Shown: one piece after another, positions 28,784 to 37,185 of the stretch | Numbering within the stretch: position 1 is the first letter of the stretch | Layout of the letters: every line of letters starts with the position of its first letter | Assembly (NCBI GenBank): GCA_904846145.1 | Contig: CAJGZL010000001.1 | Location: 1,116,001-1,180,000, forward strand | Length of the DNA stretch: 64,000 nucleotides | Source of the DNA: Psychrobacter immobilis | Lineage (GTDB): Bacteria > Pseudomonadota > Gammaproteobacteria > Pseudomonadales > Moraxellaceae | Direction: 5' to 3' | Program-made: the position numbers and the translations under genes | The notes under the pieces: generated by a model | What the model saw: the letters and a program-made list of their open reading frames with translations, nothing else | Told to the model about the DNA's origin: nothing | Database searches by the model: none

Positions 28784-30970
28784 TTAATTTAGCGCGGTTA
28801 AGGTTTGCTCAAACGCTGCGCGCCCGATTTCACCCACTTGTTGATTGACCAATTGCCCGTCTTGATAATACAGCAATGCTGGCGGACCAAACAATTTATA
28901 ACGCGCTAAGATTGCTTTTGAATCCGCTGTAGTCTCTGTGATATCAAGTTTGACCAATTGCCAATCTTGCATTTGCGCAGGACGATTATGAAATAAGTTT
29001 TTATCCATAATCCGGCATGCAATACACCATTCGGCGGTGATAAAGACCAGCACTTTAGGATTGGCGGCGACAATAGTGTCTAGCTCAGCCAGCGTAGTAA
29101 CAGTTTTATCTGTTGCATTACTCATGGCTGGTTGATCAGCAGTTGTCTGCAGCACCGGAACCGCAGTTAGGGAGGCAAGCGGATGCAAGCTGTCGTCATT
29201 GCCCAATGCGGCGCCGACGATTAAACACGTCGCCCAAATACCAGCGATTAAGCCTAGCGCTTGGGTCAGCATCCGACCTTTGCCTAGCCAGCTCCACGCC
29301 CACATCGCCACGACCATAAACCACAGCGCCCAAACCATCAGCATCACAGGCGAGATAAAGACGCGTTCAATTAATAACAATGCCACGGCAAAAAGCAACA
29401 AAGCAAAGCCCTGCTTGACCCAATGCATCCACTCGCCTGCTTTTGGCATGATTTTACCTTGGGTCGCGCCAATTAAGATAAGCGGCGCCGATAAACCAAA
29501 ACCGAGCATAAATAAAGCGGCAAAGCCAAGGAGCGGACTTCCAATCGTTGATACAGCAAGCAGCGCCCCAAATAAGGGCGCCGAAACACAAGGCGATACC
29601 ACGAGCGCCGATAAGAATCCCGCAATTAAACTGCCGCCCGTACTACCAAGTTTGCTATCCCCTGCTTGGCTTAAACCCTGCATTTTACTACTGATGAATC
29701 TTGGCAGACGAATACTAAATACGCCCAACATATAAAGGGCTAATAAGACAAAAACGATGGCAAACCCAATTAAAATAATCGGATTTTGTAGCCAACCGAT
29801 AATGCCTAACGATTCGCCAAATACCGCAATGACCGCGCCTAAAATACCATAAGCGATGGCAACACCAATAGCGTAGCTGGTCGTTAAAATAACACCGCGT
29901 TTTACCGTTGGATTGTCTTCACGCGCGACGATATTGGCAACAATCGGTAGCATCGGTAACACGCATGGCGTCAATGCCAAGACCAACCCTGCCAAGAACA
30001 ATAACACCAATGCCAACCACGGATGCGAAGCTAAGCCAAAAGGGTCACTATTAATGGCGTTATCAACGACAACGGTATTGTTTGTTGCAGCAGCATTATT
30101 TATGACAGCGTCATTGTTCGCTGCTTCACTTGTGACATTATCGCCTACAACCTCTTCATCGGCGCCAGAGATGGTATTGATTGCACCAAGCTCTGCATCT
30201 AACGCTTCGTCATCTAACGCTTCGTCATCTAACAATGCATAATCAATCACCTCGTCATCTGGCGTAGTTTGCTCTGTAGCAATACTATCGATATCTGTCC
30301 CATCTGTAGAGGCTTGCGCAGTTTCTACATTGCTGTTATTGCTCGCAGAAACTGTAGCAGTACTACTTGAACTATTGGCTGCCGATTGTGACGCAGCAGC
30401 AATATTGACTGTGGTTTTTATTTTCTCCGGTGGATAGCATAGACCCGCTTTGGCACAGCCTTGCCAACCTATCGTTACAGCGGCATTATTTATCGCCTTG
30501 CCATTACTACTACTCAAAATGGTAGTAGCAACCATATTGGCTTGGTCAAATACCAATACTTGCCCAAAGGTCGGATCATCTATGGAGATAGGCTTTTGGC
30601 TAAAGCTAAAAGGTGCGGCACTCACGCCAGCAGGCAGCGTTAGCTTAATTTGGTCTTTATAAACATAGTGCTCAGGCGTAATGTCAAAGTTAATGGCTAA
30701 GCGCGTGCCATTATTGGTCGGTTTGCTGCTACTGCTGACTTGAAACGCTTCGTTAACGGGCAAAAATTTCGGTTGGGTCGCGCTTTTATCACTGCTAAAC
30801 AAATCGCCCAATCCTGCCGCTTGCGATGCCACTGGCACGGCCGTCAGCCCAGTCGCTGCTAGCCCTGTCAATAATGAACCCGCGCTGAAAGCGAACGCCA
30901 ACAGATAAGATTTTTTCGACGATTTATTTTGCGTTAATGACGGAGACTTTTCTGCGCTCTTAAGGGACAT
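28784..30970 (-). CDS. dsbD: Thiol:disulfide interchange protein DsbD
   Basis: Moves electrons from cytoplasmic thioredoxin to periplasmic partners such as CcmG. 728 residues: a long signal region; the periplasmic alpha domain with its Cys pair (GWQGCAKAGLCYPP, about 170-180); and a low-complexity acidic linker (repeated DDEALD, then Asn/Ala-rich). Next come the eight-helix membrane domain with TPCVLPMLPIV and VSPCVSAPLFG, and a C-terminal thioredoxin-like domain with EWCIACRIMDKN. The linker, about 130 residues, makes it longer than E. coli DsbD (565). Probably an extra copy serving the island ccm genes. An IS3-family element lies upstream and may have replaced the native promoter. Confidence 0.93.
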   Translation of the reverse strand: MSLKSAEKSPSLTQNKSSKKSYLLAFAFSAGSLLTGLAATGLTAVPVASQAAGLGDLFSSDKSATQPKFLPVNEAFQVSSSSKPTNNGTRLAINFDITPEHYVYKDQIKLTLPAGVSAAPFSFSQKPISIDDPTFGQVLVFDQANMVATTILSSSNGKAINNAAVTIGWQGCAKAGLCYPPEKIKTTVNIAAASQSAANSSSSTATVSASNNSNVETAQASTDGTDIDSIATEQTTPDDEVIDYALLDDEALDDEALDAELGAINTISGADEEVVGDNVTSEAANNDAVINNAAATNNTVVVDNAINSDPFGLASHPWLALVLLFLAGLVLALTPCVLPMLPIVANIVAREDNPTVKRGVILTTSYAIGVAIAYGILGAVIAVFGESLGIIGWLQNPIILIGFAIVFVLLALYMLGVFSIRLPRFISSKMQGLSQAGDSKLGSTGGSLIAGFLSALVVSPCVSAPLFGALLAVSTIGSPLLGFAALFMLGFGLSAPLILIGATQGKIMPKAGEWMHWVKQGFALLLFAVALLLIERVFISPVMLMVWALWFMVVAMWAWSWLGKGRMLTQALGLIAGIWATCLIVGAALGNDDSLHPLASLTAVPVLQTTADQPAMSNATDKTVTTLAELDTIVAANPKVLVFITAEWCIACRIMDKNLFHNRPAQMQDWQLVKLDITETTADSKAILARYKLFGPPALLYYQDGQLVNQQVGEIGRAAFEQTLTALN

Positions 30971-31138
30971 GAAGGGCTACCTATTATTTCCAATATTCGA
31001 ATTGACCAATTCACTGTCTGTATGGACTTGTCTATTTACAACCCCAGTTCGGGATAAGCCACATTGTAACTCATGAGCTATGCTGAAGAAACCGTAGAGA
31101 TAAACTTGGTAAACTAAGCGTATTAATCGGAGTTTATC

Positions 31139-31414
31139 ATGACCAAGAAAGTAAGAACCTACAGTGACGAATTTAAAGCCGAGGCCGTCAAGAAGATATC
31201 AGACAATAATGGCAATATCTCAGCCACTGCAAAGCAGCTTGGCATTGCCATGCAAACGCTATCAAATTGGCATAACAAAGCCAATCAAGGCAAGCTTGTC
31301 GGCACAGAGCAATACGATCCTGAACTTATGAGTGCTCTTCAAGAAATAAAGCAGCTCAAGCGGCAGCTCAAAGTGGCTGAAGAGGAACGCGAAATACTAA
31401 ATGAGGAGGGATAA
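31139..31414 (+). CDS. IS3-family transposase OrfA, altered C terminus
   Basis: 91 residues with the helix-turn-helix KQLGIAMQTLSNWHNKAN. The last codons (ILNEEG) come from the inserted segment, which removed the A6G slip site present in the other copy. It overlaps orfB by 14 bp. Confidence 0.85.
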   Translation: MTKKVRTYSDEFKAEAVKKISDNNGNISATAKQLGIAMQTLSNWHNKANQGKLVGTEQYDPELMSALQEIKQLKRQLKVAEEEREILNEEG

Positions 31415-32363
31415 AGCGAAGCACTGCTTCGCCCCGACGCAAGGGGAGAGCTATGCTCGAGTTGGCGACGGCGTACTTCGCGAGAAACAGCTAGTCAGGT
31501 ACGCCTTTATCAAAGACAACCAGTTCCTCTTTCGCATCACCACTATGTGCCGTGTGTTAAGGGTTAAGCCATCAAGCTATTACGACTGGCTAAGTCGTGA
31601 TCTCAGCGACCAACAGATACATCGCAACCAGTCTGAATTACTGGTTAAAGCGGCTCACAATGAAACGAAAGAACGTTATGGCGCAGATCGACTGCATGCT
31701 CATCTAAGCGAGCAAGGCCATAACATTAGCCTGTATATGGTAAGAAGCATCAAAGAGCAACACGGCATTAAATGTCGTCGTCATAAGCGCTTTAAAGTCA
31801 CCACCGACTCCAATCACAACAAGCTGGTCTATCCAAACGTACTGGATCAGAAGTTTGATGCTAAGCGCCCTAACGAGTCGTGGGTCAGCGACATCACCTA
31901 TATCTGGACGAATGAGGGTTGGCTGTACTTAGCAGGGGTCAAAGACTTATACACCAAAGAGCTTGTCGGTTACGCTATTAACAAGCGTATGACCGCAGAT
32001 TTAGTTTGCAAAGCACTAAATATGGCCATCAAGAGTAAACGTCCAAGCAAAGGGCTAATCGTTCATTCAGACAGAGGCAGTCAGTATTGCAGTCACGCCT
32101 ACCACAAGACCATTAAGCAGCATCAATTTATAGGCTCAATGAGCGGCAAAGGCAACTGTTTCGATAACGCTCCGATAGAAAGCTTCTGGGGCACATTAAA
32201 GAATGAGCTGGTATATCATCAAGACTATAAAACAAGGTTCACAGCCATCAATGATATTATCAGTTATATCGAGCTGTACTACAATCAGACGAGGATTCAA
32301 AAGGGTTTGGGCTATCAATCGCCAAGACAGGTGTGGTTTGATTATTATCGTCAAGCTGCGTAA
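31401..32363 (+). CDS. IS3-family transposase OrfB with extended N terminus
   Basis: 320 residues, about 30 more than the sister copy. The extra N terminus (MRRDKAKHCFAPTQGES...) is encoded by the inserted segment; typical OrfB sequence begins at VRYAFIKDNQ. DDE residues are in VSDITYIWT, VHSDRGSQY and FDNAPIESFWGTLKNE. Because it lies in a different frame relation to orfA than usual, OrfAB fusion by the normal -1 slip is unlikely. Confidence 0.85.
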   Translation: MRRDKAKHCFAPTQGESYARVGDGVLREKQLVRYAFIKDNQFLFRITTMCRVLRVKPSSYYDWLSRDLSDQQIHRNQSELLVKAAHNETKERYGADRLHAHLSEQGHNISLYMVRSIKEQHGIKCRRHKRFKVTTDSNHNKLVYPNVLDQKFDAKRPNESWVSDITYIWTNEGWLYLAGVKDLYTKELVGYAINKRMTADLVCKALNMAIKSKRPSKGLIVHSDRGSQYCSHAYHKTIKQHQFIGSMSGKGNCFDNAPIESFWGTLKNELVYHQDYKTRFTAINDIISYIELYYNQTRIQKGLGYQSPRQVWFDYYRQAA

Positions 32364-32503
32364 TTAAAATCTCCCAAGTTTATGTATACGGATTTGACGG
32401 CAGGGGTCAATAGTTTAAAACTTTTATATTTACGTGCGTTAGGACGTTACCTAGAAAAAATAAAAAACTTACGCTGATTAAATTATTATGATTAAGTTTA
32501 CTA

Positions 32504-34072
32504 TTACCCTCGTCTTCTAAGTGTGGTTAGACCTTTGCCAAAATAGCTTATTAGTAATAACAGGGTTATTATTATCAAGATAGGATAATTTCCCATAAGC
32601 ATAAAGGGCGTGTTACCAACCCGTGCCTGTATCTCACCACGTAGTACAGTACGCTCAAACTGCGGTGCGCGTTTTACAATACGACCTTTATGGTTAATGA
32701 TAGCGGTAACACCAGTATTGGTCGCTCGAATAAACCAGCGCCCGTTCTCAAGCGCGCGCATTTGTACCATTTGCAAATGTTGCAATGGTCCTGCTGAAGT
32801 GCCAAACCAGGCATCGTTAGAGACGGTCAACAAAAAGTCAGTATCGATGGCATTTTTACGCGTGGTATCTGGATAAGCTACCTCATAACAGATAGCCGTC
32901 CCTATATTGTGTTCACGCACCTTTAGCGGTGACTGCTGATCACTACCACGACTATAGCTCTTAATATCCTGACTACCGGCCAAACTTGGGAAAATATCGA
33001 GCACGCCTTCAAATGGAATATACTCTCCAAAAGGCACTAGACGCTGCTTCTTGTATAGGCCTTCCGCTTCTACACCTCGAGCAATCACGCTATTGTAAAA
33101 TGGGGGATACTTATCCGTACTGGCATTGAATGCCGCTTTATCCTTATAAGGGATACCAGTTATCCATGTCGTATTGGTCGCATTGGCCATTTCTATCATT
33201 TCACTAATAAAGCCCGCAGCCTCATCCTGAAACATCGGAATAGATGATTCAGGCCACACCACCACATCACGTCCCCACTCAGTGCGCGTTAACTTCGCAT
33301 AAATCTTTAGCGTTTCTACTTGATATTGCGTCAGCCACTTTATATCTTGTGAAATATTACCTTGAATCAATGACACTGACAGATCAGGTGTGCCCTTAGG
33401 TTTTGTCCATTGCGGATTGACCAGCCATAATGATGTGCTAATGGCTAATAACAGTACAGAAACGACGGCATAACTACTGCGTCGAAGCAGTAGCTCTACT
33501 AAACTTGCAGCCAATAGTATGGCAACAAAAGAGACGGCAAAAACACCAGCAACGGGTGCTAAGGACGATAACCAATACTCTTCAGTAAACGCATAACCAA
33601 CAAACAGCCACGGAAAGCCTGTGAATAACCAAGTTTTTAACCATTCTTGTAGCACCCAAAGAGCAGCAAATGAAAAGGGTTGTTTGCCTACCATACGGTT
33701 AAAGGCTAGTGCTAAAAATCCATGAAACAGTCCCATACCGAGACCCATCAATCCAATCATAATCAATGCGAGCCACGTTGGAGTATCGCTATAATCATGG
33801 ATAGCTGTATAGAGCCAAAAGCCGCCGACGCACCATAGCCCCATACCGTAAGCTTCACCGATAATAAAAGCGCGACGACCACTCATATTTGGCACCAACA
33901 GCGCATATAAAATCGCTGGTGACACTATTGCTAGCGGCCAGAACCCATAAGGCGATAATGCAAATAAAAAAATAGCCCCTGCAAGCCATGCTGCTACTAG
34001 CGTAAGCCATAGCGGTAATTGATTTAAGTGAGTACTCAAACGCTTTTGTAGACTAATAGTAGACAGGTGCAT
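32504..34072 (-). CDS. lnt: Apolipoprotein N-acyltransferase
   Basis: Inner-membrane enzyme that adds the third acyl chain to lipoproteins. 522 residues. About seven N-terminal membrane helices (LFALSPYGFWPLAIVSPAIL onward) precede a nitrilase-fold periplasmic domain. The triad is visible: Glu in VVWPESSIPMF, a Lys in the region after GEYIPFEG, and Cys in GTAICYEVAYPD. Also seen: LTVSNDAWFG and MRALENGRWFIRATNTG. A C-terminal helix closes the protein. Not next to corC/ybeX as usual for the housekeeping gene, so it is probably an island-borne second copy. Confidence 0.93.
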   Translation of the reverse strand: MHLSTISLQKRLSTHLNQLPLWLTLVAAWLAGAIFLFALSPYGFWPLAIVSPAILYALLVPNMSGRRAFIIGEAYGMGLWCVGGFWLYTAIHDYSDTPTWLALIMIGLMGLGMGLFHGFLALAFNRMVGKQPFSFAALWVLQEWLKTWLFTGFPWLFVGYAFTEEYWLSSLAPVAGVFAVSFVAILLAASLVELLLRRSSYAVVSVLLLAISTSLWLVNPQWTKPKGTPDLSVSLIQGNISQDIKWLTQYQVETLKIYAKLTRTEWGRDVVVWPESSIPMFQDEAAGFISEMIEMANATNTTWITGIPYKDKAAFNASTDKYPPFYNSVIARGVEAEGLYKKQRLVPFGEYIPFEGVLDIFPSLAGSQDIKSYSRGSDQQSPLKVREHNIGTAICYEVAYPDTTRKNAIDTDFLLTVSNDAWFGTSAGPLQHLQMVQMRALENGRWFIRATNTGVTAIINHKGRIVKRAPQFERTVLRGEIQARVGNTPFMLMGNYPILIIITLLLLISYFGKGLTTLRRRG

Positions 34073-34311
34073 CGCAAATTATCCAAAATTATGAGCCTTG
34101 AATTTTTAATCAAAATCCAAAACTCAGATAGACCCGTTAATACTACAGGCAGCATTTCAAAATAAAAACTGCTTATGATACCAGTCCGCACTGCTCAATG
34201 TATAAATTTACGTACCCCGTTTGATGGGTTATTATGCTACATTACCAAACGATATGAAGTGTTACTTGACCTTCTATAGCTCACAATATCTACAGTACAT
34301 GAGAGAGCACT

Positions 34312-34962
34312 ATGACCCCCTTAAAAATAAAATCCAGTCTTATATTCAATCGTCATCTGTCTAAGGGGTTGCGTGGTACGCTGGTGTTACTTGCCGCCTC
34401 ATCACTATTTGCTTGTAGCCAACCGAGTAGTGGCGTATCTGATGCAAACACAACATCAGTAACAACCGAAAATGCAACAGCTATCACTTTAAAGGAAGAT
34501 GAACCAAACGCTAAAAGTGCTCACATGATGACAAGGTCAGTAAGTAAACCAGACCTACTAAAAAACGTCTCAGCTACGGTCTATAAAGATGCCAATTGCG
34601 GCTGCTGTAAAGAATGGATAAGTCATGCAGAAGATAATGGTCTAAGTGCAACCGCGCAAGATGTTGCGGACTTAGCCGTATTTAAAGAGCGCTACAGCGT
34701 TCCAACTGAGATGCGTTCTTGCCATACTGTAGTCACTACTGATGATTACGTCTTTGAAGGTCATGTACCTGCTAAGTATATGGCGCAGTTCTTAGAAAAT
34801 CCGCCAGTACAAGCTATGGGTCTTGCCGTACCTGGCATGCCTGTTGGTAGCCCAGGTATGGAGTATCAAAATAAATTCATGCCCTATCAGGTTATGCAGC
34901 TCAATAAAGACGGGACGACCCAAGTTTATGCTGATATTGAATCGGTAGAGCAGCAATTATAG
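34312..34962 (+). CDS. DUF411 metal-binding lipoprotein
   Basis: 216 residues. The N terminus ends in the lipobox-like LFACSQPS (Cys at about residue 35), indicating an outer-membrane or periplasmic lipoprotein. The DUF411 domain spans about 80-190, with the metal-binding DANCGCCKEW, SCHTVVTTDDYVFEGHVP and GLAVPGMPVGSPGME. Family members occur in copper and other metal resistance clusters and are thought to bind metal in the periplasm. Divergent from lnt, whose enzyme would mature it. Confidence 0.88.
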   Translation: MTPLKIKSSLIFNRHLSKGLRGTLVLLAASSLFACSQPSSGVSDANTTSVTTENATAITLKEDEPNAKSAHMMTRSVSKPDLLKNVSATVYKDANCGCCKEWISHAEDNGLSATAQDVADLAVFKERYSVPTEMRSCHTVVTTDDYVFEGHVPAKYMAQFLENPPVQAMGLAVPGMPVGSPGMEYQNKFMPYQVMQLNKDGTTQVYADIESVEQQL

Positions 34963-35761
34963 TGTGTTAGCAGTTAAGAATACTTTGATTATAGTGTTAG
35001 CGTTAAAAGTAAATGAGGCAGGTATAAGACTGTTCTATTGCTTATAAAATGATTCTTCATCAAAAAAATCATTAGCTATTGCGACTTTAAAAGCAAAAAT
35101 AACTTTGAATTTGTAACTTTTGATGACAATGTAAGCGGATTTATCGGTTATTAACCCTTAAAATAGATAAATAATTAAGGGTTAATACAAGAATATACAG
35201 GATGTATCGAAACAATTACGTAATATTACATAAGCCAGTAGGGAATTAACATCTATATTAATATTATAAATTATTATATTATCTTAATAATTAGTTAGAC
35301 CCTATATAGGGTAATTACTTCATCCAATAAAAAAACGTCTGAGGGTTAAATCTATAATTTAGATTTAACCCTCAGACGTTTTTTTGCTTATAAAACAGTA
35401 GAAATTGTTGTCAATTTAGTCAGCTATATTCTGTATATGTTACACAAACTTACATTGTAAAATGTGGAATATTAGCAATTTTTTCAACATCAAAAAAGTA
35501 TTTTTGGGGTTTTTAAGGGTGATGACAGGCTAAACAGCCTATGCTAAAGTCGGCTTTGTGTTTTGGCCAGCAGCTTGATTTGCAACAGCTTCGTAAGACT
35601 TCAATGATGTGCTGTGATCGCCAATAATCATTTTTTATATGAATAATATGCAGCAGAAGTATCAGTCACTATGACGTATATATACTTGAGTTGTTGAAAT
35701 TTAATTGACTGCGCTGTTGTTGATAACAGACCATTTTGAATTAACCGTAGGTATTAGATTT
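34963..35761. other. 800-bp AT-rich gap with several inverted repeats
   Basis: No convincing gene. It contains TTAACCCTTA...TAAGGGTTAA (35152-35186), the 14-bp palindrome ACCCTATATAGGGT (35299-35312) and a 26-bp perfect hairpin listed separately. The last 250 bp before the CHAP gene show no clear promoter that I would name. Confidence 0.6.
35329..35385. terminator. Very strong perfect hairpin, bidirectional terminator shape
   Basis: A 26-bp arm (35329-35354, containing ACGTCTGAGGGTTAAATCTA) is followed by a 5-base loop (TAATT) and its perfect complement ending in seven T. It would stop transcription from either side, isolating the DUF411 and CHAP genes. Confidence 0.85.
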
Positions 35762-36484
35762 ATGAAACAGGCTTTATTGATTTTGTCAGTACTGGGTATG
35801 GGCATAGCACAAACGAGTGGTGCTGCTATCACAATCTCTCAAACAAATAATACCATCACCAATACTTCTGTGGCATCAAACTACGGTTCATCAAAAAACA
35901 TCTATAGCACTAGCAGTGGTGCTTATGTTTCTAGTAATGACGAAATCAGTCAAGCTATTAGCAACCTAAGTGCGCAGGCTAAGCAAAAAGAGAGTCGGCT
36001 TTCATCATTAAACAGCCGCTTATACGCTGAAAAACAACAGCAGCAAGTCAATACAGTTCCTGATAGCAATTCAGCCCCCGCTATCGCTGCTGCTCGTGCT
36101 TCACGAGTGGCTCTATCTGGTAGCTCTGGATACTGTGCCCGTTACGTACGTAAAGCACTACAATCAGCAGGTTATGAGTTCACCCCCAATCCTTCAGCCT
36201 ATCAGTACGCCACTCGTGGCACGCTTGATAAAGCAGGTTTTAGCAAAATCAGTAATGATATGCCAACCCAAGTAGGTGATGTTATTGTCTATGATCGCTC
36301 ATCAAAGCGTCCACATGGCCATATCCAAATCTTTGATGGCGAAAACTGGATTTCTGATTTCCGTCAGAACAGCATCAGCCCATACAGTGGTGTCTATGCT
36401 TATACCACATGGCGTGATTCAAAATACGTGGATGACGCATCCGCATCAGATCGAAATATCTACCTTGCTATGAATGATAAATAA
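35762..36484 (+). CDS. Secreted CHAP-domain (NlpC/P60-like) cell-wall hydrolase candidate
   Basis: 240 residues from the ATG at 35762. It begins with a signal peptide (MKQALLILSVLGMGIAQTSG, cut after GAA or nearby). A short helical region rich in Ser/Gln follows (SQAISNLSAQAKQKESRL). The C-terminal CHAP-like domain has Cys in GYCARYVRKAL, the His in KRPHGHIQIFDG, and ENWISDF. It should cleave or bind peptidoglycan in the periplasm. The upstream in-frame start at 35705 would spoil the signal peptide. No clear link to the metal genes around it. Confidence 0.8.
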   Translation: MKQALLILSVLGMGIAQTSGAAITISQTNNTITNTSVASNYGSSKNIYSTSSGAYVSSNDEISQAISNLSAQAKQKESRLSSLNSRLYAEKQQQQVNTVPDSNSAPAIAAARASRVALSGSSGYCARYVRKALQSAGYEFTPNPSAYQYATRGTLDKAGFSKISNDMPTQVGDVIVYDRSSKRPHGHIQIFDGENWISDFRQNSISPYSGVYAYTTWRDSKYVDDASASDRNIYLAMNDK

Positions 36485-36632
36485 GACCTGATAAGTCAGC
36501 ACAACATAGTTATTATTTCCTCCAACCCCAGTAGTGATCTTAATATCATTGCTGGGTTTTTTTGTGCTTAACATCAGGGTGTATTTAACCTTTCATGATT
36601 TGATCAGTCAGAAATGAACACTACTAATATCA

Positions 36633-37043
36633 TTACTCATGACAAGAATTATCGGCAAGAGCCTTTAATATCCCACATGATACCGCTGGTGCACTACTTG
36701 CACATTTCTGGCGCAAAACAGTCAAGTGCTGCTTTAAGTGCATCAGTTCTTCCATTCGTATTTCTACAGCATAAATTTGCTTATCTAGTAAGGAGCTCAC
36801 ATCACCACAGTCTTTATCAGGTTCCTCCCAAAACTCAAGTAAGATTCGTACTTCGTCTAGAGCCATGTCAAGCGTACGGCAGTGTAGGATAAATTGTAGA
36901 CGCTCAATGTGCTCTTCATTATATAAACGATAATTCCCTGCGCTGCGAGAAGGCTCAGGTAATAAGTGCTCCTTTTCGTAATAGCGAATGGTTTCCACTG
37001 TGGCACCTGTGCGTTTAGCGAGCTCACCAATTTTGATTGTCAT
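36633..37043 (-). CDS. cadR: MerR-family regulator, CadR/PbrR type
   Basis: 136 residues. The winged helix starts MTIKIGELAKRTGATVETIRYYEKEHLLP. A dimerisation helix follows, then Cys residues at the metal site (CRTLDMALDE, DKDCGDV, and the C-terminal QKCASSAPAVSC). The pattern fits Cd/Pb/Zn sensors. Divergent from cadA across a 140-bp gap holding its operator. It should twist the 19-bp-spaced promoter into an active form when metal is bound. Confidence 0.9.
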   Translation of the reverse strand: MTIKIGELAKRTGATVETIRYYEKEHLLPEPSRSAGNYRLYNEEHIERLQFILHCRTLDMALDEVRILLEFWEEPDKDCGDVSSLLDKQIYAVEIRMEELMHLKQHLTVLRQKCASSAPAVSCGILKALADNSCHE

Positions 37044-37129
37044 AATAACCTCTATGATTTAAATAATTAAAGTGGCTGTAAAGACTGGCGCTAGAGAAAT
37101 TGAATTTACAAAACTGTAGATAGACAACC

Positions 37130-37160
37130 TTGACTCTAAAGCCACTAGAGGGTTCATAAT
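37130..37160 (+). promoter_or_regulatory. MerR-type promoter of cadA
   Basis: -35 TTGACT (37130-37135) and -10 CATAAT (37155-37160) are 19 bp apart, as MerR-family activators require. The spacer holds the dyad CTCTAAAGCCACTAGAGG. cadA starts 25 bp downstream. Confidence 0.88.
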
Positions 37161-37185
37161 ACCATTATTCAAAGGGTAAATTATT

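Larger units (their letters stand above)
31074..32409 (+). mobile_element. Second IS3-family element, with a structured insertion
   Basis: The left end TGAGCTATGCTGAAGAAACC pairs with the right end, read inverted as TGACCCCTGCCGTCAAATCC. No matching target duplication is seen at its borders. It is related to the copy at 21502-22778 but diverged throughout. It carries about 62 extra bases (31401-31463) at the orfA/orfB junction. Confidence 0.88.

Noticed and set aside
29113..30662. Plus-strand open frames opposite dsbD
   Set aside because: They are antisense to a conserved membrane protein and its low-complexity linker; no independent signals.
21502..32409. Composite transposon formed by the two IS3-family copies
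   Set aside because: The copies are diverged, the first has its own 3-bp duplication in intB, and the second shows no shared duplication with it.
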